From Bacteroidetes bacterium 4572_117 (lineage in GTDB: Bacteria; Bacteroidota; Bacteroidia; Bacteroidales; NBLH01): DNA of 37,799 nucleotides. How positions within the stretch are numbered: the stretch's first letter is position 1; the number at the start of each line of letters is the position of its first letter. The stretch is from the NCBI GenBank assembly GCA_002084525.1, contig NBLH01000001.1:1-37799 (forward strand), in the 5' to 3' direction. A program made the translations under genes and the position numbers. The notes beneath the pieces were generated by a model. That model worked only from the letters and a program-made list of their open reading frames with translations. It searched no databases and was not told the origin of the DNA. This document shows positions 18,172-28,516 of this stretch, one piece after another.

Positions 18172-19701
18172 TTAAAACGGTGTTTCCTCGTTATTTGCCG
18201 GGAAACCTGAAAAATCGTCATTTTGTCCTTTATCTTTAAGGTCATCGTTCATTTTCGAACTCATAACCATCCCATTACCTACACTTGAAAAATCATTTTC
18301 GCCAAGAGGCAGCAATTCGCTTGCCTCAAGCTCTTCAAATTTAGCTAATTCATCCCTAAACTTTAATTGAACATCGGTAATTGCCCCGTTTCTATGTTTA
18401 GCAATAATAATTTCAGCTAAACCTTTTGTTGAATTACCCTCGGCATCTTCGGTAATACCATATTTTTCCGGCCTGTGTATAAAAATAACAAGGTCGGCGT
18501 CCTGCTCAATAGCCCCCGATTCACGTAAATCGGAAAGTTGCGGCCTTTTATCGCCCGAACGCATTTCAACAGACCTGTTAAGCTGCGATAATGCCATAAT
18601 TGGCACATCAAGTTCTTTTGCAATAGCTTTTAACCCCCTTGAAATGGTACTTACTTCTTGTTCCCTGTTACCTTTTGTTTCAGGTGTGCCAGACATTAGC
18701 TGAAGGTAATCGATGATAATCATTTTGATATCATTTTGCGTTTTCAACCGCCTACATTTAGCTCGTAATTCAAACAAAGTTATTGCCGGGGTATCGTCAA
18801 TAAATATAGGTGCATCGTTCAAATTTTTAACCTTCATTTCAAGTTGTTGCCATTCAAACTCTTCTAATCTCCCACTCCTTAATTTTTCACTTGAAAGTTC
18901 TGTTTCGGCAGCAATTAAACGATTAACAAGCTGAAGTATAGACATTTCAAGCGAAAACACAGCAATTGGGACTTTGTGATTTACAGCCATATTCCTTGCC
19001 ATAGATAATATAAATGCCGTTTTACCCATTGATGGCCTGGCTGCAATAATTACCAGGTCAGAAGGTTGCCAACCAGAAGTAACCCGGTCTAAACTGGTAA
19101 ACCCGGATGGTACACCACTAAGGTTATCCTCTCTTTGCGAAGCTTCTTCAATTTTTTCGATGGCAGCATTAATAACCTGCGAAATTTTAACAGTTTCACT
19201 TTTAATATTCCCTTCGGCAAGTTGAAAAATAGAACTCTCAGAATAATTCAGTAAATCTAAAATGTCCACGCCATCATCATATGCTTGTTTTTGGATATCA
19301 GATGCTACACGGATTAACTCGCGCTGGATATATTTTTGCGCAATAATTCGTGCATGAAACTCAACGTGTACGGCTGAACCAATATTACTTGTAAGCTTAG
19401 AGATATAATATGCCCCACCAACCTCATCCAGTTGGTTTTTTTTTCGTAGCTCCTCGGTAACTGTGAGCATATCAACAGGCTTATAATCAATAGATAAATC
19501 TGCGATTGCCTTAAATATTTTTTGATGCGCATCAACATAAAAGCTTTCAGGAATTAACAAATCAAGAATTTCCAAGGCAGCATTTTTTTCAAGCATTATC
19601 GCCCCAAGTACCGCTTCTTCAAGATCTAAGGCCTGTGGTGGTATCTTTCCTAACTCAGAATTTTCTACCTTTTCTTTATAAGGTTTTTTCTTTGTTGCCA
19701 T
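18172..19701 (-). CDS. dnaB: Replicative DNA helicase
   Basis: PPQALDLEEAVLGAIMLE; LVIIAARPSMGKTAFILSMARNMA; IIIDYLQLMSG; LSQLNRSVEMR; LSDLRESGAIEQDADLVIFIHR. Confidence 0.97.
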   Translation of the reverse strand: MATKKKPYKEKVENSELGKIPPQALDLEEAVLGAIMLEKNAALEILDLLIPESFYVDAHQKIFKAIADLSIDYKPVDMLTVTEELRKKNQLDEVGGAYYISKLTSNIGSAVHVEFHARIIAQKYIQRELIRVASDIQKQAYDDGVDILDLLNYSESSIFQLAEGNIKSETVKISQVINAAIEKIEEASQREDNLSGVPSGFTSLDRVTSGWQPSDLVIIAARPSMGKTAFILSMARNMAVNHKVPIAVFSLEMSILQLVNRLIAAETELSSEKLRSGRLEEFEWQQLEMKVKNLNDAPIFIDDTPAITLFELRAKCRRLKTQNDIKMIIIDYLQLMSGTPETKGNREQEVSTISRGLKAIAKELDVPIMALSQLNRSVEMRSGDKRPQLSDLRESGAIEQDADLVIFIHRPEKYGITEDAEGNSTKGLAEIIIAKHRNGAITDVQLKFRDELAKFEELEASELLPLGENDFSSVGNGMVMSSKMNDDLKDKGQNDDFSGFPANNEETPF

Positions 19702-19721
19702 TGATATTTTTATTTTGTGCC

Positions 19722-19752
19722 AAAAAAAGAGGCGCTTTGTCCTCTTTTTTTT
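19722..19752 (-). terminator. Rho-independent terminator between accA and dnaB
   Basis: AAAAAAAGAGG-CGCTTTGT-CCTCTTTTTTT hairpin with T-tract on either strand. Confidence 0.75.
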
Positions 19753-19777
19753 ATATTATTTTCGCTTAAAGTAATAT

Positions 19778-20731
19778 TTATTCAGCATATTCACCCATAG
19801 CGGTAAATTTATCAATCCTTTTCTGAAACCTTTCTTTTTCATTAACTTTTTTTAATTCTGAAAGTTGTTTTTTTATTTCATTTTTTACTGTTTCAAATGT
19901 TGCTTCCGGGTTTGTGTGCGCCCCACCAAGAGGTTCGCCGATAATACCATCGATTAAACCGTTTTTTAGCATATCCTGTGGTGTTAGCTTTAAAGCCTCA
20001 GCAGCTTCTATCTTATGATCCCAACTTCGCCATAAAATAGATGAACACGATTCAGGTGAAATAACTGAGTACCAGGTATTTTCAAGCATCAAGACCCTAT
20101 CTCCTACTCCTATCCCGATAGCTCCACCTGAGGCACCTTCGCCAATAACTATGCAAATTATTGGTACCTTTATGTTAAACATTCCGTATATATTCCTTGC
20201 TATAGCTTCACCTTGCCCCCTTTCCTCTGCCTCAAGACCGGGGTATGCACCAGGTGTATCGATAAGTGTTACTATTGGTTTATTAAACTTTTCAGCTAAA
20301 CGCATCAAACGCATGGCTTTTCTATAACCCTCGGGATTTGCCATCCCAAAATTGCGGTACTGCCTCATTTTGGTATTGATCCCTTTTTGCTGACCAATAA
20401 ACATAATTGTTTGCCCATCAATTGAGCCAAAACCACCAACCATTGCTTTATCGTCTTTTACGTTCCGGTCTCCGTGTAATTCGATAAAATCACCGCCGGT
20501 AATTGCTTCAATATAGCTTAAAGTGTATGGGCGCTCCGGATGTCTTGATACTTGAACCCTTTGCCATGATGTAAGATTGGAATATATTTCTTTTTTTGCT
20601 TCTACAATTCTTTCTTCTAATTCTTTTATGGTAATACTAACATCAACCTGGCTTTGTTCACCAATTTCCTTGGCCTTTTCAAGCTGTTCAAGCAGTTCAC
20701 CAATTTTTTCTTCAAAATCTAATAAAATCAT
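19778..20731 (-). CDS. accA: Acetyl-CoA carboxylase carboxyltransferase subunit alpha
   Basis: [65 protein letters not shown]. Confidence 0.96.
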   Translation of the reverse strand: MILLDFEEKIGELLEQLEKAKEIGEQSQVDVSITIKELEERIVEAKKEIYSNLTSWQRVQVSRHPERPYTLSYIEAITGGDFIELHGDRNVKDDKAMVGGFGSIDGQTIMFIGQQKGINTKMRQYRNFGMANPEGYRKAMRLMRLAEKFNKPIVTLIDTPGAYPGLEAEERGQGEAIARNIYGMFNIKVPIICIVIGEGASGGAIGIGVGDRVLMLENTWYSVISPESCSSILWRSWDHKIEAAEALKLTPQDMLKNGLIDGIIGEPLGGAHTNPEATFETVKNEIKKQLSELKKVNEKERFQKRIDKFTAMGEYAE

Positions 20732-20826
20732 AAGATTATTGTTTATAAAAATAGTTTGGGCTGCAAATTTACAAATTTCTACCCAAAATGATAAATCTTG
20801 TTGATAAAATTCTTTACTTTCGTTTA

Positions 20827-21654
20827 ATGATTTGTTTTCCTAATGCAAAAATTAATATAGGATTAAATATTGTTTCAAAACGAAATGATGGCTATCACAA
20901 CCTTGAAACTGTTTTTTATCCCGTTCCTTTAAAAGATATCCTTGAATTTATTGTACCCGAAAAAACAATAAAAAAAACAATAATTGAAATAAGCGGAACA
21001 AAATTAGATATTTTAAATGAGCAAAATATTTGTATAAAAGCATATGATTTGTTAGCCGCTGATTATAATTTACCAAAATTACAAGTATACTTGCATAAAT
21101 TAATACCCAATGGTGCAGGTTTAGGGGGTGGTTCTTCTGATGCTAGTTTTTTTTTAAAACAGTTAAGTGATCAATTTAAGTTGAATATTAGTGAAAATAA
21201 ATTAATGGATTATGCATCAAAGCTTGGTGCAGATTGTCCTTTTTTTATAACCAATAAAGCAGTTTTTGCAAGCGGAACTGGGAATAAGTTTGAACACATA
21301 AACCTTGATTTAACAGGGTATTATATTTTGATTGTAAAGCCAAATTTTTCAATAAATACTGCTGAAGCTTTTAAGGGTATTAAACCAACTATGCCAAAAA
21401 CAAGCCTTAAAGAGCTAATTAAACAACCTGTTGATTCATGGAAAAATCAGATTAAAAACGATTTTGAAGCCCCATTATTTCAAAAGTACCCGGAACTAAG
21501 TGCGATAAAAACAAAATTATATAAACTGGGTGCCGATTATGCCTCTATGTCGGGCAGTGGTTCAGCTTTGTTTGGATTATTTAAAAATAAACCTGATACT
21601 GATAGTACTTTCGACGGAGTTTATAAAAAGGTTTTTCAACTAGGCTCAAATTAA
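20827..21654 (+). CDS. ispE: 4-diphosphocytidyl-2-C-methyl-D-erythritol kinase
   Basis: [63 protein letters not shown]. Start reset from 20788 to ATG 20827. Confidence 0.93.
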   Translation: MICFPNAKINIGLNIVSKRNDGYHNLETVFYPVPLKDILEFIVPEKTIKKTIIEISGTKLDILNEQNICIKAYDLLAADYNLPKLQVYLHKLIPNGAGLGGGSSDASFFLKQLSDQFKLNISENKLMDYASKLGADCPFFITNKAVFASGTGNKFEHINLDLTGYYILIVKPNFSINTAEAFKGIKPTMPKTSLKELIKQPVDSWKNQIKNDFEAPLFQKYPELSAIKTKLYKLGADYASMSGSGSALFGLFKNKPDTDSTFDGVYKKVFQLGSN

Positions 21655-21818
21655 AGCCGTTTTTAGTATCACTCGAATAATTTAACAGTTTATGAAATCA
21701 ACATTTAAAAATAAAGCATAAGAAGGTGAGACTGTTTATGAAGTGAAAAGCTTCCCTCCTATCACTACACAAAAAGTTAGTTTAATAAAAATTTATTAAA
21801 TTTAACGAAGTATTGTAA

Positions 21819-22910
21819 TTATTTAGGTGCAATATAGTATAAAAACCCCCCAATTGTCAGAAACATTAAATTGGGTAGCCAAACTGCCAGCAACGAAGGA
21901 ATTGTATTTGCTTTTGCAAGCTCAGTAAAAATCTGCATAAACAAAATATATAAAAAACTGAGTGTAAGCCCAATACCAATATTAATACCTGTCCCTCCAC
22001 GTCGTTTTTGGGTAGATAAACTAACTCCGATAAGGGTAAGGATAAAAGTAGAAAACGGGAACGCCATACGACGGTATTCTTCAACCTTGTATGCTTCTAT
22101 TTTTTCGTCGCCCCTCATCCTTTGGGTTTCAATAAAGACCCCTAATTCTTTTGAATTTAATGTTTCGATGGACTTTAGAGCCCTCTTAAAATCTTCGGGA
22201 TTTAAATTAATAAGCGTATCTAAACTGTTCCCTGATGATATTTTTTCATTACTTCCAATATAATCCCTGATATAATAATTCCTAACACTCCATTTTTGTT
22301 TAGTAGAATCCCATAAAACTCTATCTGCAACAAGTTTAGATACAAGCTTTTTCCCATGAAATTTCTCTAATGAAAACCTATGACCAATATCGCGTGAATT
22401 ATCATAACTTTCTATATAAGCAAATACACCAGGTTCAATTTGTTTATGAACATTACGGTCATAAAAGCCTTGTTTATTATAAATGTATTCTAACTCAAAC
22501 CCAATGCGTTTTTTATTTGCTTCAGGAATAATGTAACCTGTTAAAAAGAAAGATCCGACAGCCAAGAAAAATGCAGAAATAAAATAAGGTAGCATTAATC
22601 GCCGATAACTAACCCCACTAGTGAGTATCGCAACAATTTCTGAATCGCTGGTTAATTTTGAAGTAAAAAAAATTACTGAAATAAAAACAAACAGCGGAGA
22701 AAAAAAATTGGCAAAATATGGAATAAAATTCATATAATATACAAAAACAATTTCGTACCAACCAACTTCCTTTTCCATAAAATCATCAACCTTCTCTGCA
22801 ACATCAAAAACAATTACAACCGCCATAATCATAATCAACGCAAAAGAAAAAGTTCCAAGGAATTTTTTAATTATGTATAAATCAATTGTTTTCAGCTTCA
22901 AATTCATCAT
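21819..22910 (-). CDS. LptF/LptG (YjgP/YjgQ) family permease
   Basis: LYIIKKFLGTFSFALIMIMAVVIVFDVAEKVDDF; EEYRRMAFPFSTFILTLIGVSLSTQKRRGGTGINIGIGL. Confidence 0.9.
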   Translation of the reverse strand: MMNLKLKTIDLYIIKKFLGTFSFALIMIMAVVIVFDVAEKVDDFMEKEVGWYEIVFVYYMNFIPYFANFFSPLFVFISVIFFTSKLTSDSEIVAILTSGVSYRRLMLPYFISAFFLAVGSFFLTGYIIPEANKKRIGFELEYIYNKQGFYDRNVHKQIEPGVFAYIESYDNSRDIGHRFSLEKFHGKKLVSKLVADRVLWDSTKQKWSVRNYYIRDYIGSNEKISSGNSLDTLINLNPEDFKRALKSIETLNSKELGVFIETQRMRGDEKIEAYKVEEYRRMAFPFSTFILTLIGVSLSTQKRRGGTGINIGIGLTLSFLYILFMQIFTELAKANTIPSLLAVWLPNLMFLTIGGFLYYIAPK

Positions 22911-23134
22911 ATAATTAAAAGGTAATAAAATATGCCGTAAAGATATACAATTAGTCTGCTTTATTCATAAAAAATAACAAAATTGTTGTATTGGAGCAAC
23001 CATGGACAACAGGACAACTATCGTAAATATACTTGAAAAAGCTACAGTGTAAGTGTATTTATTTTGCAATTTAAATTTTCACTGACAAAAACAAAAAAAT
23101 AGTAACTTTGGCAATTATTATAAATTAAATTTTT

Positions 23135-24403
23135 ATGGAGTTTATTCTATACTTGATTATTGGATTAATTATTGGTTTTCTTTTTGGGAAGTTTTGGATA
23201 GAGAGCCAATTGAAATTGAAATACCAAAAACAATTACGCCAGCTAGAAAACCAATGGAATGAAGAGAAATTAAATTATGCCCAGTTACAATCTGATTTAA
23301 ATACAGAAAAGCAATTAAATAAACTAGTGAACGATCAATTAAAAAACACTTTTGAAACCCTGGCAACCAAAGTGAGCAGATCAAACAACCAAACTTTTAT
23401 CGAATTAGCAAAAGAAACTTTAACTGGACTTATTGTTAAAGCCGAGGAAGATTATTCTCGACGTAGCGAATCTATTAATCAGATAGTTAAGCCATTGAAA
23501 GAAAGCTTAGATAAGCATGAAAAATTGGTTGTTGATTTTCAGAAAGGTAATAATATGGCAATAGGCAATTTAAAAACCTATCTTGAAGAGCTAGGCAAAA
23601 GCCAAAAAAGTTTAGAAAAAGAAACAGGAGCCTTGGTAAGTGCGTTAAAAAGCCCAAAAGTACGTGGCCGTTGGGGCGAAATTGGCTTAAAAAGGATAGT
23701 TGAATTCTCTGGCATGTCGCATTATTGCGATTTTAACGAACAAGTTAGTACTAATACAGAAGATGGCCAGTTACGACCGGACATGATAGTTAATTTACCA
23801 GAAAACCGGAAAATCGTTGTTGATTCAAAATTACCGTTAAATGCATATTTAAACGCACTTGAGGCAGAAAACGATGCTGAGAAAAAGCAATTTTTACGTG
23901 AACATGCCAAAGCAGTGAAAAATCACACAAAAGATTTATCAGCAAAAGCTTATTGGTCGCAGTTTGACAATTCAATTGATTTTGTAGTTTTATACATTGA
24001 GGTTGAATCGGCTTTTTCTGCTGCATTAAACGAAAACCACCATTTAATTACCGAAGGATTAAAAAATAGGATAGTTTATGCAACACCCACTACTTTAATT
24101 AGTTTGCTGCAAACAGTTGCTTTCACCTGGAAACAACAAAAAGCAGGCGAAAATGCACAAAAAATTATTCAAAGTAGCCAGGAGTTGCAAGAACGTATTG
24201 CTGCTTTTAACGGATTTCTTAATAAAATAGGGCTAAGTTTAAATAGTTTGGTCAAAACTTACAACCAGTCAATTGGATCGTGGGAAGGACGCATATTGCC
24301 TGGGTTAAAAAAAATGGAGGAACTAGGTATAAAATCAGAAAAAAAAGAATTGAAAGAACTAAAACAAATTGACAAAAATGTTAGGGAATTAAAACAGGGT
24401 TAA
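23135..24403 (+). CDS. rmuC: DNA recombination protein RmuC
   Basis: N-terminal TM; coiled coil; SPKVRGRWGEIGLKRIVEFSGM, RPDMIVNLPENRKIVVDSKLPLNAYL. Confidence 0.94.
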   Translation: MEFILYLIIGLIIGFLFGKFWIESQLKLKYQKQLRQLENQWNEEKLNYAQLQSDLNTEKQLNKLVNDQLKNTFETLATKVSRSNNQTFIELAKETLTGLIVKAEEDYSRRSESINQIVKPLKESLDKHEKLVVDFQKGNNMAIGNLKTYLEELGKSQKSLEKETGALVSALKSPKVRGRWGEIGLKRIVEFSGMSHYCDFNEQVSTNTEDGQLRPDMIVNLPENRKIVVDSKLPLNAYLNALEAENDAEKKQFLREHAKAVKNHTKDLSAKAYWSQFDNSIDFVVLYIEVESAFSAALNENHHLITEGLKNRIVYATPTTLISLLQTVAFTWKQQKAGENAQKIIQSSQELQERIAAFNGFLNKIGLSLNSLVKTYNQSIGSWEGRILPGLKKMEELGIKSEKKELKELKQIDKNVRELKQG

Positions 24404-24428
24404 GGGTTAGATTAATATTAGGTTATTA

Positions 24429-24611
24429 TTAAGGCCACCTCTAATAATTAATTTACAGTAAGATTTTCAGAGTTTTTCATAGACGATGGAAATTTTAGAA
24501 GTACTATCGGGATAATACGATAAAATTTGCAGAAGTATATGAAAAGCTCTGAAAACCCTATGGGGAACCAATCTACTAAACAACCTGACTGCGTTAAAAT
24601 AAGTTTCAAAT
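24429..24611 (+). mobile_element. MITE-like element, partial copy 1 (right end missing)
   Basis: TTAAGGCCACCTCTAATAATTAATTTAC... highly similar to the left part of the element at 28008; similarity ends at the ald stop codon. Confidence 0.75.
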
Positions 24612-25831
24612 CAAAATGCTGCCATTAATAAATTAATATCTTTCGACCTAATCCCAAATTTAATCCCCAATGATTGACTTGTAAGTATCCCATTAAATAT
24701 GTAGGCTCCATTCCTTATCCCCCTGTCAGTCTTTAATAATTTGGTTATGCCACCTTCATCGCCAATTTTCAGTAAAATTGGGGTTAAAACATTACTTAAG
24801 GCTATTGAAGCTGTACGTGCAGTACGCGAGGCAATATTACGCACACAATAGTGTACAACCCCAAATTTTATATAGGCCGGGTTTTTATATGTGGTTGGTT
24901 TTGAACTTTCAAAACAACTACCGCTGTCAGAATTCAGATCAATAATTATGGTGCCTTTTTTCATTTGTTGCACCATGTTTTCAGTTATCACAAACTTATC
25001 TGTTTTTTCATCGATATCCATTGCACCAATAACTACATCGGCAGATTTTAATGCTTTTGCGAGCGCCTGGGGTTGAATAACCGAGGTAAATACCTGCTGC
25101 CTCATATTGCGCTGAAAATCCCTTAATTTATATATTGAGTAATCAAAAACTTTAATCATTGCACCCAAGCCATGTGCGGCATATGCAGCATGTTCTGCTG
25201 TGGTTCCGGCGCCAATAATAACAACCTCGGCTGGTGAAATACCTGTAATACCCCCCAAAAGTACACCTTTACCACCATGTTGTTTGCTTAAATATTCCGA
25301 GGCAATGTTAATTGATAGCTTTCCGGCAATTTCACTCATTGATCGTACAATGGGGTAGTGTGATGATTCATTTTTAATATATTCAAATGCTATTGCTTTT
25401 ACCCTTTTTTTCATCAACCCATAAATTTGTTCTTTTGATTGACTTGATATATGCAATGCAGATATAACTGTCCGGTTATCGTCAAGTAGTTCAATTTCTT
25501 TATTGTTGAAAGGCGAAACTTTTAATACTATTTCCGATTTAAAAATCCTTTTTTTATCAGAAATAATTTCTGCACCCACCTCGCTATACTCCAAATCACT
25601 GTAATTTGAACCATCACCGGCCCCAGATTCAAACAATATTTTATGGCCGTTGTCAGATAAAAGCTGAACAGCTTGTGGTGTTATACAAACCCTGTTTTCA
25701 AATTCCCAGTTTTCTTTTGGGATACCTATTGTTAGCTCTTTCCTTTTCTTTTTTATTTCCAACATCTCTTCCTGTGGGAAAAGTTGCTGTTTACTTATTG
25801 AAAATTGTGACGAATCATGTAGTTGGGCCAT
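24611..25831 (-). CDS. ald: Alanine dehydrogenase
   Basis: ELTIGIPKENWEFENRVCITPQAVQLLSDNGHKILFESGAGDGSNYSD; VVIIGAGTTAEHAAYAAHGLGA. Confidence 0.9.
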   Translation of the reverse strand: MAQLHDSSQFSISKQQLFPQEEMLEIKKKRKELTIGIPKENWEFENRVCITPQAVQLLSDNGHKILFESGAGDGSNYSDLEYSEVGAEIISDKKRIFKSEIVLKVSPFNNKEIELLDDNRTVISALHISSQSKEQIYGLMKKRVKAIAFEYIKNESSHYPIVRSMSEIAGKLSINIASEYLSKQHGGKGVLLGGITGISPAEVVIIGAGTTAEHAAYAAHGLGAMIKVFDYSIYKLRDFQRNMRQQVFTSVIQPQALAKALKSADVVIGAMDIDEKTDKFVITENMVQQMKKGTIIIDLNSDSGSCFESSKPTTYKNPAYIKFGVVHYCVRNIASRTARTASIALSNVLTPILLKIGDEGGITKLLKTDRGIRNGAYIFNGILTSQSLGIKFGIRSKDINLLMAAF

Positions 25832-25901
25832 ACTAAAAAGTGTTTAGCAGTCTAATTTATCCAAAATTAAGCTTTCTTTAGCTTATTTCAAATTTATTCT
25901 A

Positions 25902-26348
25902 TCATTTAATAACTTTTGGCAATATCTCTACCTGCCTACTATCTGTGTTTAATGTACTGATATTGACCATAATATGATTTCCGGGCAATAAAGTTTTAAT
26001 TTTCTCGGGCCACTCGATCAGGCATAAAGAATTGCTATAAAAATAGTCTTCATAACCAATATCAAAAGCTTCTTCAATATTATCGATCCGGTAAAAATCA
26101 AAATGAAAAATACTTTTACCTTCAGGATCCAAATATTCGTTTATTAATGAAAAACTTGGGCTACTGGTAATGTCGGTAATCCCCATTTCATTGCAAATTG
26201 CCTTAATTAAAGTAGTTTTTCCTGCACCCATTTCACCATAAAAAGCAATACAATTATTTGTTTGCATTTCCGGTTTTAGCTTTAAATGCTTAATTATTGT
26301 ATTTGCTGCTTCCGGCAGTTTGTTTAACGATTCAATAATAAACTTCAT
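25902..26348 (-). CDS. tsaE: tRNA threonylcarbamoyladenosine biosynthesis ATPase TsaE
   Basis: FYGEMGAGKTTLIKAICNEMGITDITSSPSFSLINEY; FHFDFYRIDNIEEAFDIGYEDYF. Confidence 0.95.
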   Translation of the reverse strand: MKFIIESLNKLPEAANTIIKHLKLKPEMQTNNCIAFYGEMGAGKTTLIKAICNEMGITDITSSPSFSLINEYLDPEGKSIFHFDFYRIDNIEEAFDIGYEDYFYSNSLCLIEWPEKIKTLLPGNHIMVNISTLNTDSRQVEILPKVIK

Positions 26349-27905
26349 TTATAAGGGTTTTGGGTTTAAAACTATAAGTGGGATAAGCATTTCTTCAAGT
26401 GATATTCCACCATGTTGAAAAGTGTTTTTGAAATAATTAACATAATAATTATAGTTGTTTGGGTATGCAAAAAAATCTTTATTGGTTGCAAATACGTATT
26501 TTGAGCTTAAAAAGGATTTAGGCAACATTATATCTTCCGGATTATTAATCTCACAAACTTCTTTTTGTTTGTAATTAAGGTTTTTCCCTTGCTTATACCT
26601 TAGGTTTGTTGTTATCTTTTTATCACCAACTATTTTAATTGGGTTGCTTACACGTATTGTTCCGTGGTCTGTGGTTATAACAACTTTTATTTTTCTGTTG
26701 CTTAGCTCTTTTAACAAACTGAGTAATGATGAGTGCTCGAACCACGTTAAAGTTAACGAACGATATGCCGCTTCGTCGTTTGTTAGTTCCCTTATCATTT
26801 GCATTTCGGTTCGTGCGTGCGAAAGCATATCAACAAAATTAAAAACAATAACCGCCAACTGATTCTCTAAAACCGATGAGAGGTTTTCAACAAGCTTCTC
26901 CCCGGCTTTGTTGTTCAATATTTTGTCGTAATAAAATTTATATTTCATCCCAAGCCGCTTTATTTGATTCTCTAAAAGCAACTCTTCATTAAGGTTTTTA
27001 CTACCTTCTTCTTCATCCGAAATCCATAGATCGGGGTAATGTTTTACAATATCCGAAGGCATTAACCCGGCAAACATGGCATTTCTGGCATACTGTGTAG
27101 CTGTTGGCAAAATGCTTGAATAAATTGTTTCTTCCTCAAGCTGATAAAATTCACGAATTACAGGCTGAAGGATTTTCCATTGGTCAAAGCGCAAATTGTC
27201 GATAATAATCATTACTACCTGCTCGTTTTCTAATGCAGGAAATATTTTCTTTTTAAAAATATCAATTGGTAACAGCGGACGCTCCCCAAATTCTTTTGTA
27301 AACCATCCTGCATAGTTTCGCTTTATAAATTTTGCAAAAGAGTGGTTTGCTTCATCTTTCTGCAATTTTATTACCTCGTCCATTGTATTATCGCCAGATT
27401 GCTCAATTTCTAATTCCCAAAATACGAGTTTTTTATATATTTCGGCCCATTCCAAAAAATCGTTACATTGATTAATTCTCATACTTATTTTCGAAAACTC
27501 CATTTGATAATCCCTAGTTGTTTTCTGAGTTATAAGCCGCTTGGTATCAACGTTTTTTTTGATGGCAAGCAAGATTTGCTTTGGATTAACAGGTTTTATT
27601 AGGTAGTCGGCAATTTTGGCACCAATTGCCCTGTCCATTATATCTTCCTCCTCGCTTTTGGTAACCATTACAATTGGAATTGTAGGATAAATACTTTTTA
27701 TTAAATCCAAAGTTTCCAAACCACTTAAACCTGGCATGTGTTCGTCAAGGAATATTATGTCAAAATGATTTTCATGAACAAAAGAAATAGCATCATCGCC
27801 ATTATTGGCGGTAACAACCTCATAACCTTTTTCTTGTAGAAAAAAAATATGCATTTTTAACAGGTCAATTTCATCATCTGCCCACAGGATTTTTATTTTT
27901 CTCAT
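26349..27905 (-). CDS. porX: PorX-like response regulator with PglZ/alkaline-phosphatase-superfamily effector domain
   Basis: Receiver domain ILWADDEIDLLKMHIFFLQEKGYEVVTANNGDDAI...FLDEHMPG...VTKSEE; effector MIIIDNLRFDQWKILQPV...ITTDHGTIRV. Confidence 0.93.
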   Translation of the reverse strand: MRKIKILWADDEIDLLKMHIFFLQEKGYEVVTANNGDDAISFVHENHFDIIFLDEHMPGLSGLETLDLIKSIYPTIPIVMVTKSEEEDIMDRAIGAKIADYLIKPVNPKQILLAIKKNVDTKRLITQKTTRDYQMEFSKISMRINQCNDFLEWAEIYKKLVFWELEIEQSGDNTMDEVIKLQKDEANHSFAKFIKRNYAGWFTKEFGERPLLPIDIFKKKIFPALENEQVVMIIIDNLRFDQWKILQPVIREFYQLEEETIYSSILPTATQYARNAMFAGLMPSDIVKHYPDLWISDEEEGSKNLNEELLLENQIKRLGMKYKFYYDKILNNKAGEKLVENLSSVLENQLAVIVFNFVDMLSHARTEMQMIRELTNDEAAYRSLTLTWFEHSSLLSLLKELSNRKIKVVITTDHGTIRVSNPIKIVGDKKITTNLRYKQGKNLNYKQKEVCEINNPEDIMLPKSFLSSKYVFATNKDFFAYPNNYNYYVNYFKNTFQHGGISLEEMLIPLIVLNPKPL

Positions 27906-28007
27906 ATAAATATGCTTATTTTACAAATATATAAATTCTTTTACATTAGCTGTGTTGTTAAATTGCCAAATTGTTATATTGTTTGATGTTTTAACAAATT
28001 TTTATGC

Positions 28008-28327
28008 TTAAGGCCACCTCTAATAATTAATTTACGGCAAGATTAACTTCGTTGAGGGCTAAAGCCGTTTTCAGAGTTTTTATAGAAAATGGAAATTTTA
28101 GAAGTACTATCGGGATAATACAATGAAATTTGCAGAAGTATATGGAAAACTCTGAAAACCCTATGGGAACAAATCTACTAAACAATCTGACATCGTTAAA
28201 ATATTTTCAAATAGCTCGGCTATTAAAAAATATTTATGCCCCTGTAATATTTCATAACAGGGTAAACTTGCATATTGTTCATTATATTTGTTTCTTGCAA
28301 AAAAGTAATTAATAGAAGTGGCCTTAA
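28008..28327. mobile_element. Full-length 320-bp MITE-like element, copy 2
   Basis: Ends TTAAGGCCACCTCTAATAATTAATTTACGGCAAG and (reverse complement) TTAAGGCCACTTCTATTAATTACTTTTTTGCAAG match at 28/34; TTAA at both boundaries; no coding capacity; partial second copy at 24429. Confidence 0.85.
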
Positions 28328-28516
28328 AGAAATTACCATGGTTCAAAATTTAATAGTTGAATCATAATAATATATATTTGCAAAGTTTATTTAAATGGCT
28401 TGTATACAAGATTTTAACTGCATCACACTTAACGTAATTCGCTGAAATACAACAATATAAATATAGGAAGTGATATTCAAAACAAACTTAAACAATTCGC
28501 AACAAAGCAATACAAT

